Positions 11,101-23,100 of a DNA stretch of 64,000 bases are shown piece after piece. Below the pieces are notes generated by a model, which was not told the origin of the DNA, did no database searches, and worked only from the letters and a program-made list of their open reading frames with translations. The translations under genes and the position numbers were made by a program. Position 1 is the stretch's first letter. The number at the start of each line of letters is the position of its first letter. Origin of the DNA: Watersipora subatra (lineage: Eukaryota; Bryozoa; Gymnolaemata; Cheilostomatida; Watersiporidae); the NCBI RefSeq assembly GCF_963576615.1, contig NC_088708.1, positions 2,418,001 through 2,482,000 of the forward strand. Reading direction: 5' to 3'.

Positions 11101-14100
11101 TCGATATCTTTAAAATTGACAAAATGACAGAGTTTTAAAGATTGAAAACACTGACAAAAAGCAAATAATGAGAAAACGTTGCCTAAAGTTTGGGAATAGA
11201 AAACGGATGATTTCTTTACAGGTATGGGCAGATGGATTGTCTCATACACTTTTAAAACCCTCCACTTGAATATGTATTATTAAAACCCTCCACTTGAATA
11301 TGTATTATCATCTGGTGCAGCTGACCTTCTGTTTGCCTTCCTAGCAGCAATTACCACAGGTTCAGCTGCCTTGTTTCTACGTACCACCAGGCAGCGATCA
11401 ATATCTCTGGCATATTGTCTCTGGAAGTGGCCAACATTCAGTCCAAGTTATGAGTGTTTTAAAGTGGTTTGACATACTTTTTAGTGGCAGCAATGGAAAG
11501 AGCACACTTGAATTATATAGGAAACATGTTTTTTTTAAACAATTTTTTTGAAAAAAAATTACTATTTTGAAGATGCCTTCTAACCTTAAAACTGTCCGCA
11601 GATATAAGAACAATTCCTAAACACATCATTGTCATAGACGCTCAGCAGATACAGTAACAATGTTGAGATGCTCAGCAGATACAGTAACAATGTTGAGATG
11701 CATGTTTTAAACACTGTCAGAAGATACTTTAAGATATAATAAACATGGTTGATACATGTGGTATTTTAAATACTTATAATAAAAACAATAATATTGTTAC
11801 AATACTAGGATTACAGCTGAAAAACCTCTTAACATTTGACCAAAAGTGAAATTTTCCAAATTATCTTCCTTGTAATACAACATATATTTATTCAATAGTC
11901 CTCAAAATCGCTCAAGGGTCTCTTCACTTTTTCACAATATTCACTGGTTTCATGACCTTCCACCATCCGTGGTATATATGTAAACCTCCAAACCATCACG
12001 CCTCCATCCCTTCTTATCTGCACCAGCATCAGTATACATCTATTTCCCTACACCGCTTCAACTATTTTATCTGCGCCTGCAACAGTATATCTCTACCTAC
12101 TCCCTAGACTCCTCCATTCCACTTTATCTGCACCAGCAACAGTATATCTCTACCTACCCCCTAGACTCCTCCATTACACCTTATCTGCACCAGCAACAGT
12201 ATATCTCTACCTACTCCCTAGACTCCTCCATTCCACCTTATCTGCACCTGCAACAGTATATCTCTACCTAACCCCTAGACTCCTCCATTCCACCTTATCT
12301 GCACCAGCAACAGTATATCTCTACCTACTCCCTAGACTCCTCCATTCCACCTTATCTGCACCAGCCTCAGCACATACCTAGCTACTCCCTATCCCCCTTC
12401 ATTGGGACCTTCGGTGCACCAGCCTCGGTATATGCCTACCTAGCCCCTATACCTTTCCATCTGACCTTATCGGCACCAGCTTCGAGATACACCCACTTCC
12501 CCATATCCTCCATCCAAACCTATCAGCACCAGCCTCAGGATATACCTATATATTTTCACCCCTCTATCCCTCCCTATGTACACCAGTCTCAGAATATACC
12601 GCGATTCTGCCTTAAAACACAAAGTTCTGTCAATTTTTTGTTCTTCTTTTGTTCAATTGATATGATGACCTTAAATGCCACACAGGCAAAGGGTCAGCAC
12701 CTGGGAGCATCCGATCTTTCATCGATGTAGGTGACTGAGCCATCAGCTGATGCAACTGAAATAACATGGCCATCCACCTCGCTCATATACATGTGTCGCA
12801 CTTCATCCTCTGATAGATACGCCTGCAAGATTTCAGATCTCGAGCATCAGAATGATATCAAGTATAAAAAATCTACTTTCTGCAAATGGTAAACTGCGAT
12901 ACAAATACTTAGTGTGGCCCTTTCTATTCTATACCACAGCATTAAGGCTAAACTTGTAGGAGTTTGTATGTTTAAAGACAAACAAACATTGACACTAAGT
13001 CCAACATACTTATGTGTTCAGTCTATGGTTCTGATGGCACTAGCACTAGGTCCAACACAATCATATGTTCAGTCTATGGTCCTGATGGCACTAGCGCTAG
13101 GTCCAACACAATCATATGTTCAGTCTATGGATCTGATGGCACTAGCACTAGGTCCAACACAATCATATGCTCAGTCTATGGTTCTGATGGTACCAGCACT
13201 AGGTCCCATATACTTATGTGTAGAGCCTATGGTTCTGATGGCACTAGCATTGAGTCCAGCGTATTGATTTTTTTGTTCCAATTACATGTACCTTAACAAC
13301 ACTCATGCCCCTTGGCTAACTCTGTTAACACCAAGCACATTTTCTACTGTTAAATGTTAATGGAAATGACAAACCTGTTCCTGTAATAATTTTTTATAGT
13401 CGACAAAAATTGAAAGAAATTGCGGACAATGACCCTCATGCATAACCTCTTTGGGCAGTAAGGAAGAAACTAATAGAAAGGTAATTTTGTATAAAGCACA
13501 CAAAGATTGAAATTGAGGGTAGGCAAGGTGATGTTTGGCATAGATGTGAACAATATGATGGTGAGCCGTTCTCCTGCATAGCTGGTGGTCCTGGAAGATG
13601 GAGACTAATTCACCATGTTTTAACTCAAAAGCCGTCTCTATATTTTAACAAGGCTAGAACAGAATTGTATAAACAACACTGTTGAAACAGCTGCTATTTT
13701 AAGCAATGGAACAATTTTAATAAAACTAAACTCACCAAAGAAAATGATTGCTTATTGGCATCACACCTGCGGACTGTGCCATCATAGGATGCGGTGTGGA
13801 GTATGTGATGGTTGTAAGAAGAGAAGAGGCTACAATTTACTGGCCGGACATGTGGCTTGAACAGACAGACACCCGCATCAGCAGCCTCTTCCTCACATCC
13901 AGGTATCTAGACAACCAATTGAAGAAATTGCGGCTTATACAACACAACATATGTGATCTTCACTGTTCCAGCAGAGTTGCTTTGGTCAGAGGTGTACTGG
14001 CTCGAGTCAGGAGAAATGAGCACTACTGAATTTATTGCACTAGAGTTATGAATGTTTGTAATGTAAAGTTATATAAAATACATAGACAGAGAAATGTATA

Positions 14101-17100
14101 TTATATTAGAAGTTTAGTACCAAGCTACTATTACTTACAACATTCCAAAATGCCACGTGGCCCCATTTATCACCGACTGCCAGAAGAGGTGCCCTCTGAG
14201 AGGTTGGATGAATCGCCAATGAGAAGATACGTTTAGGAGCAACTTTGGCAACTGACCTTTCGCTGATTGACATGCGTTTACAAGTCTGTACAAAATTTTT
14301 CAGACCGTTGTCTTTGACAATTTTTGATTTACCTGCAAACGTGTGGAAATAAATTTACAGGTAGAAATGTATATATATACGTAGAAATGTTCATGTGCAG
14401 GTAAAAGTATGCATGACAGGTAAAAATCTACTTGAGCACGTAGAAATGAACATGTCAAAGTAGGAATAAATATGTACATGTGTAGGAATAAATTTACAAA
14501 CATCATTGCAAATGTACATGTAGTGCTAGTAATGCATATGCGAAAGTAGAAATGTATATGCATTAGCACATTGCCATGTCTTGTAGAAATTGGACGAAGA
14601 TAAAAGTTGGCTGTTCACAATACTTCAGCATATACAGTGTATATACAGTGAAACATGGATAACTCGCCCTCGGATATATCGAACACATGGTTAACTCGAA
14701 TGGATTTGCTTGGTCCGTTCCCACGCAATGATAAATGGCTTTATATAACTCGACCTCGGCACCGTTAACTCGAACAGTTTTTTGCCGAATTCACAAACGT
14801 GGTTTCCGTTCAAATTATTTCGAAGGAGTTTCCACTAGTCGCGGAGCTGAGACTACTCTGCTTCTTAATGAAAGCGCTTTTTATACCCGTAGTGTACATA
14901 TAATTTCCCCCGTACCATATAATGGAACCGAAAAAGAAATCGTATAAAAATGATTAATAGGGTCGCTAAGACGTTCGCTTAGTTACGGCCAAGCTATAAA
15001 CGTTAGAAAGTATTAGCGATAAAAATTTACTAAAGATAGACACAGCATGCAAAATACATATTGTAACAGTGATTATATGCGGATACATAAAGATAAAATG
15101 TCACAAATAGGCTCATGGCTTGGCTTCCGCTACAATAGACATCCGCTTTACGATGGCATCACGCAAGCAAAGAAAAGCGTGGAAACCTTCTGACAAACTT
15201 AAAGTACTCGAGGAAATCCAAGCAGGGCAAAAGCTATTAGCATTATCAAAAAGAGAAAATCTTCCAAAAAGTAGTGTCAACATGGATTAAACAAAAAGAA
15301 AGAATAAGATCGTTATGTGACCAAAATTCATCAAGGCTAACAGATCGCTCAACGTCGCACGATGATTTGGATGGTGTATTATTGGCTTGGTTTAGACAAG
15401 TGCGTAGTGAAGGCGTACCTATCGATGGGCTAATTTTATTAGAAAAGGCTAACAAGTTTTTAAGGACTATAATAACTGTTTAAAATCTATTTCTACAATA
15501 AGTCACACTGTTGATCTTTGTCAAAAAAAATACCTTGTCACAGACTACACTCGATAAGTTTTTTAAATGAAACAACTGATCAGATGTAAAGCATGCTTTT
15601 TTGCATTGGTCATAAATGTTTACTTATGTCCAGTTTTAAAAATTATCACAAAGAATAGATATTTTTCTATTGGGCTGAGATTTGTTTGCAGTTTTAGGTG
15701 ATGTGACTGACAAGACGTTTTAAAATTAAAATTGGCAAAATTGATCTCGAGTAAAACACTCAGAAGAAAAAATGTCTTCTGAGCGTTTTCACCGCGATTA
15801 GGTTTTGCCAATTTTAATCTGAAAAAGTTCTCGCAGTCACATCACCTAAAACAACACACAAATCTCAAGTGTATAAAAATATCTATACTTTCTGATAAAT
15901 ACTTTAAAACTCTACATAAGCCCTTTAACTTACAACAAACAACCTATACTTTAGTTTATATATACATGTAGTTTGTATATGTATCTACTGATAAATACAT
16001 TCACTTGTGACTGTGCTCTGATAACTTGAACGCTCTGATAACTCAAACACTTTCACTCGGTCCCGTGAAGTTTGAGTTATCCATATTTCACTGTATTTAT
16101 ATATATATATGCTGAAGTAATGTAGCTATATATATTTATATAACATATATACGTTTATTTATATTTATATATATATGTATTAATTTATTGGCGATAATTT
16201 CATTTCCAACAGAAATGTTTACCAAATTATGCCATACAAGAATCTTAAAAGAGGGCAAGAGTTGGCTAATAAAAACAAATAAATGGTATGAAATATATCA
16301 TTTGAAATACTTTTTTGTGTTCAAGGGGGTATATTAGTATTATTCTGTGTATTAGGAGGTAAATGGTTGAAGAAGCTAATAATGATATTTTCAAAATAAT
16401 TGTTAGAGGTTGTATGCAATTTGTTCATATCACGTAAGTTGAAATGAGCTGAAAACTTAACTGTCATGTAAAAGGTGAGGACACAAACCATGAAAGATTT
16501 TCAAACCGATAGTTGACATAAAATAAACATTTAGCATAGGCAGAGTAAGAAGATGCAAAGATTTGGAAGGATCATTCATTGGAATAAGATATGCTATAAT
16601 ATGATGTAGATCTGCAATTGATCGGAATATTAGTTTTTGCAACAAAAATGATCATTAGCGACGTATCTTGAATTATAGTAACTGTGTATACCATAAATAA
16701 TATGGCAAAATATAAACTGGTAATAAAATGCGATGGCAGATTTTGAGTGATTGTATGGCCAAGTAAACCGCATAAATATATTTTTATATAATTATAGAAG
16801 TATTATCACATAAAACTTGAATTTTAGTATGATGCAACAACAAGGTACAATATATACTTCTATGCAATTCGAGTCCGAAAATGAAACAGTTAATAAATGC
16901 AACATTAGTTAACTCAGACTGATTGTCATCTACATCATGACACATTTTATAATAAGAATACTATATGGAAACATAAGAACATGTAATATAAATATGAAAT
17001 ATATAAGAACATGGATATAGCAACATTTGCCAAAATTTTATTGCTATCAAAAGGAAGCTGACTCCACAATTTCCAATATAGTAGAACCTCTACTTACAAA

Positions 17101-20100
17101 ATATCCAGAGTTTAAATCAATACCATTAGTGACTTTTCTTCGTTAAACAAAGTTGATAAAAAGCTAAAGATGATGAATGCATAACGAAAACTGAACATAC
17201 AAAGATTCTCCAAAGATATGACTCCATTTACAGGTCGATGAATGTGAAAGCTAACGGGACACCAAGACAAGTGATATTGATACTAGGATTAGTCAGTGGG
17301 GAACAGGAAGTCCAATAGTAGCTGTCTGAGAATTGATAAACCATCATATCCCCTACCTGAGGTAACAAACTCTTGAAATTTTGAGACAAGGGCAGCGCTG
17401 TCACCCGTTGCACTGTTGGTAAAACAATCAGCCCAAGATATGTTTGCCTCTCTCAACTGCGCCTATGGTATCAACAGAAGAGCTAGTAATGGTTCTCAGA
17501 GTGAAAAGTACATACATTAGTCTATATCAATAGTCTATATAAATCAACAATCCTGGTCTATTTTTGCAAATCGATTTTCATCATTTTGCAAAAATAAGGG
17601 GCATTGGCAATGCAATTACAGTCGAACCTCTACATACAAAGGTAATTTACTTTTAAATGTCATTCATATGTCAAAACTGTCAGAATAATGCAATAAATAG
17701 GCGTAGTATACAATATTTTGTTTCATTTATTCAAAAGGTAAAAAAGAAATGTTGATAAAGACTTCAAATCTATATACAGTCAAACATGGATAACTCACCC
17801 ACGGATAGCTCGAACACATGGTTAACTCGAACGGTTTCTTTGGTCCGTTCCCACGTAATGATAAATTGCTATAGATAACTCGAACTGTTTTTTGCCCAAC
17901 GGCTACCGAAACAGTTGTTATCGCTTTAGAAAATCACTTTATTCCAAGCCATAGAGGTAAACCTCAACTTTTCGTAATTCATAAGCATCATTATTACCAC
18001 CATCGGCAAAATATTTTTGTCAACGACTTTTCTAAAGGTTTGGTGAAATTTGATTTATACCAAACATCCGCTTAGCGATCGCCCTTCGGAAGCAAGGTAA
18101 AGTGCGGTAATCTTTGCATAAACTTCAAGAAAAATCGGCAAAATTGGTCGTGGGTAAAACGCTCAAAAGAAAAAGATGTCTTTTCTTTTGAGCATTTCAA
18201 CAACGATCAAGTTTTGCCAATTTCAATCTAAAAAAACGTCCTGGCAATAACATCACCTCAAACAACAAACCAATCTCAAGTGATAGAAAAATCTCTATAC
18301 TTTTTGATAAAAACGTTTTAAACTTCACATTAGAAGCATTTAATTTGAAACAAGCCGTTTGTGCTTTTGATTTATATTATAGTTTGTATATGTACATGTA
18401 TCTGCTAATAAATAAGTAAATACATGGACTTGTGACAGTGCTCTGATAACTTGAACGCTCTGATAATTCGAACACTTTCACTCGGTCCCGTGAAGTTCAA
18501 GTTATCCATGTTTGACTGTATATATTTCACAAAGTATGTCTGCATTCCGGCTATAGCTATTATTAGAATAACTGCAGCTGGACAACAGTGCAGACGCAAA
18601 GTCATGGTTTACCGCCATTAGAAGCCTAGCTTATCAAGCAGCTTACTGGAATTTTCCATTGGCAATATGCCAGGCTACTAGCTTGAAAAGCACAGTTGTT
18701 CGACAAAATTTTAAAACCTTTACATTTGTTTTTATTTTTCGCCTAATTTATTTAAACCACACAAAACACTTGTCTCATGATATGTAGTTTGAAAGTTAGA
18801 ATGGGAAATGTTGTTATATGTTAAATACAAATTAATTTTCTGTCCAAAGATTTTTTTATTACCCGGGCAATGCCGGGTAGCACAGCTAGTATTTATATAC
18901 CGTATAACTATGTACAACATTAAAGTAAATGCATTACATATAATACAAGGTTTATGTGAAAAATTAAATTGTATGTAAGAAAGTTCACTAATAAAATAAT
19001 AAATAATAATAAGCTTTAATGAACAGTTTACATTAAAGACTAGGTAATGGGACCATATGGGTGTAATGGGACCATATGGGTGTAATGGGACCATATGGGT
19101 GTAATGGGACCATATGGGTGTAATGGGACCATATGGGTGTAATGGGACCATATGGGTGTAATGGGACCATATGGGTGTAATTGAACCATATGGGTGTAAT
19201 TGAACCATATGGGTGTAATGGGACCATATGGGTGTAATGGGACCATATGGGTGTAATGGGACCATATGGATGTAATGGGACCATATGGATGTAATGGGAC
19301 CATATGGGTGTAATTGAACCATATGGGTGTAATTGAACCATATGGGTGTAATGGGACCATATGGGTGTAATGGGACCATATGGGTGTAATGGGACCATAT
19401 GGGTGTAATGGGACCATATGGGTGTAATGGGACCATATGGATGTAATGGGACCATATGGGTGTAATTGAACCATATGGGTGTAATTGAACCATATGGGTG
19501 TAATGGGACCATATGGGTGTAATGGGACCATATGGGTGTAATGGGACCATATGGATGTAATGGGACCATATGGATGTAATGGGACCATATGGGTGTAATT
19601 GACAGAACCTACATAATTGGCGAATTAAACTAGAAACTCATATGAACTCATACGCAATGAATGATGATTTGTGGCCGATGTATACTTGTGCATCAGCAGT
19701 ATAAACATTTTGGTAACTCATTAGGTGGAAGACTCACACAATACACCAGATAACAGCTGATGATAGCTGTTGGACAATCAAGTTTCAATAATCAATTTAA
19801 AATGGCTAATCGTCGCCACTGGACAATATTACCAGCAGGTCCGGTAAACAGGTAAAGGATGTTCTAGCGTACTTGTTCAACCCAAAACCCCGTTGTCCCG
19901 CCTTCCGTGTAAAAAATGAAACAAAAATTACCTGAGGCAATCAGACTATTTTTCTTATAGTGCATTTTTTTCCTCAGTCTGGTTCTGAGAGCAGCGAAAA
20001 ATTGAACATACAGTCATACCTTGACATACGCGCTTAATGCAGTCTGGAACTGAGCTCGAATGTCAATTTACTCATGTCTCAAGGTATTATTCTTACATAA

Positions 20101-23100
20101 AATAACTAAATACAAATTAATCTGTTACCATACTATGAAAAAACCACATAAAACATATTACAATAGAAAAATGTGTTGTTATTTGTTATAATTCAGTAAC
20201 TACGCTAACAAAGTAACACATAGCCATTTAGTTGCTGAAGTCTGCAAAAAAATGCAACATTACTATGTACACTACTGTAAATTTTTTACCTAGACAGACA
20301 TAGTGGCTAACGGCAATCTAAGAGAGGCTTGACAGCAATGCGTTTGGTACACTAAACTTTTGTAACGCTACTTAACAGAAACTTTGAATTTAACTTGAAC
20401 GAATCTGTTGTTTTGTAGGTGTAAAATATGTGGAAAGATGATTACAAGCTCTTAAAAGCTCAAAAATGAACAGAAAATCGCAGCCACACGAGACCGCCGT
20501 AGTCTGGATTCTCTTTTCAAAACGGCTCAAATGTGATGAAGTTGTGAGAGATGGTTTCTGTTTACACTTTCTTGCAACCTTATTCGTCGAAATATTTTCA
20601 CAAATATACTTCACACATTCAATAAAACTATGTCTATTGTTCTTACGCGTCTGTTTTATCGTCATTGTAATGCTGTCACTTTTAGCACTGATCTCTTATA
20701 ACTTACCGTAGAAAATCATTAAACTTTTTAACCTTAGCTCGAAGGAGTACATATCATTGTCTGATAATCATGACGAGCCTGTTGGTCACCTGTGATAATC
20801 GAAAAGTGCTGCAAAAATTATTTGCAAAGTATTGGGTCACATGATCAGAGAACAGCTTGACGATTGAATAATGCCGAAACAAAACTGTAAAGTAGCGAGC
20901 ATCTATATTTGATATGGGGTATTCGGTAAAACCCGAAGTGTTTGTCATAAACTAGTACTACGATAAGTTTTCTATTGAGCTTTGTATTGGCCTTTTAATT
21001 CACGTGAGAACATACGTGACAAGACGATAACCAAATTTCGTGGTTACGTCATCGAAATAAAGAGATTTTAATCTACGGCCGCTTTTCGTTTTTGAGCTTT
21101 TAAGAGCTTGTAATCACATTTCCACATATTTGGTACTTAAGAGGCCTGATCCAAAAGTTCCCGGAATGGAGTTGTATACTCGTGCATATTTGCACGATAG
21201 AAAACCCATTGCAGCGTTGGCTGGGAAACACCTCTGGAGTGTTGTCACAAAATTTCAAGCAGCTATGACAACGCGTTCTCATGTGAGCCGACGATATGTC
21301 AAGGTCTGTCAGGTGCTTCCGTCGATTTAAAAAAAATTTTTTATTGTCATGTCTAATAAACCAGAACACCGCATTTGCATTAAATTTTGTGTGAAATTAG
21401 GGAAAATAAGGATATTACGACCTTTAAAATAAAGTTTTGATCATTCCTGAAAGCTTACTTAAAATCGTTGCAAGCATGCATCCTGAGCTCGTTTTGGTCA
21501 TCAGTTAGCAAGCTTGGCACGAACTTTGCTGCGACTCGTTTAAATTGTTAAAACATCGTTTAAAATGTTTAAATTGTCAGTTAAAACTTTTTGAACAGTT
21601 TCAAAACTAACTTTAGTCTCTCCAGATATATCTAGTGGTTAAACGTCGATCTGGCATGACTAGTGACCTCACACTGTCAATTTACGAGCAGGTTCTTGCC
21701 GACGCTGGTCTGCCAGACCTCGCGTCATCTTCAGTGATGTCTCTACTTTCACAAAAACGTTTGTACCACTCAAAAATTTGTGTTTTTTTAGACCAGCATC
21801 TCCAAAAGCAATACTTAACATTACAACTGTCTGAGTATTTGTTTTCCCTAATTTCGCACAAAATGCAACTAATGCAACTACGCTGTTCCGATTGATTAGA
21901 CACGTCGATAAATTTGTTAAAAAACGACGGACGCACCGGACAGACCTTGACATATCGTCGGCCCACATGAGAACGCATTGTCATAGAAAGCTGAAATTTT
22001 GTGACAACACTCCAGAGATGTTTCCCAGCCAACTCTGCAATGGTTTTCCATCGTGCGAATATGCACGAGTATACAACTCCATTCCGGGAACTTTTGAATC
22101 AGACCTCATACAACACAACAGAGTAAGACATGGTGAATCTTTTAATACCAAATAACTGTAATGTGAATTTTGTTGCAAGTCAACCTTTAAATTTTTATTA
22201 TCTGTTTTTAGTTTCACGCTTTTTTCCTCTCGTTCAATATAACTTTTAGTCGACCTTTTAAAAACTTTCAAACTGATTCGAAGAAAAAGATCAGGCGATA
22301 CTGTTCTCGAGAGCGGCCTCTCGTGTACTTGGCCATGTAGGGGCCATCGAGAACCGGCTTGTACCTTAAAGATCATTCGTATCTCATTCAAGGAAGAAAC
22401 CTGCTCGAAATTTTGCTTGTATCTCGATTTTCTCATATGCTGGGGCACTCGGATATCAAGGTATGACTGTACTTGGGTTTCGCAGATGATATTGACAGGC
22501 TAATATTAATCCTAACAAAAGTGACCTCAGCCAAAAAGAATGGCTGGATTAACTTACCAGCTGAGCATCATTCTCACCAGCATTGTCAGTCTCCAATATG
22601 CTACTAGTATGCCTGTTAGTTCCAGCAAACAACTTCACTAGAGGGTCATCAGGGATCGATCCTGCTGAGTCATTCAAACATGTCCTTGATCGAAGCCTTA
22701 GTGACTTTCGAGGTTGAATCAGATACTCTTTAGTTTCGCTGGGACTAAAGCGTCAACACGAAGAGTAAAACTGCTATCAGGCATCATATGAGAAGAAAAG
22801 AAGAAATATTAAAGTTATTATTTAAATGTTATTGAAACAAACATAAACATTGCAAAAACAATCAATTTTTGAAAGAAACAGCCCTGAAAATTAGCTGTGC
22901 ACTCACACTTTTATGCCCCGTGTTGTTGTTGGTTTCTTAGGTTTGCTTTCTTTCCTAGTATGACTGGATAGCAGGGATGACTTTGCCTAAAATATTGCAC
23001 AGACAATTTTCAATAGCTGTTCCGCAGAAACACACTGGAGTAGGCTATTGGCTGGGTGCAATACTCACTTCCTTAATCTGCAGACTTGACAAGAAGGCGG

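Noticed and set aside
13556-13615. Additional WDR76 exon between exons 6 and 7
   Set aside because: Exons 6 and 7 join in phase 0 and give continuous WD-repeat sequence; inserting this patch breaks the frame.
18732-19588. Three overlapping minus-strand proteins with HPYGPITPIWSH repeats
   Set aside because: They are the same stop-free 19-bp array in three frames, within a WDR76 intron.
21130-21330. Plus-strand 66-residue protein
   Set aside because: It is the inverted-repeat arm of the mariner remnant read on the non-coding strand.
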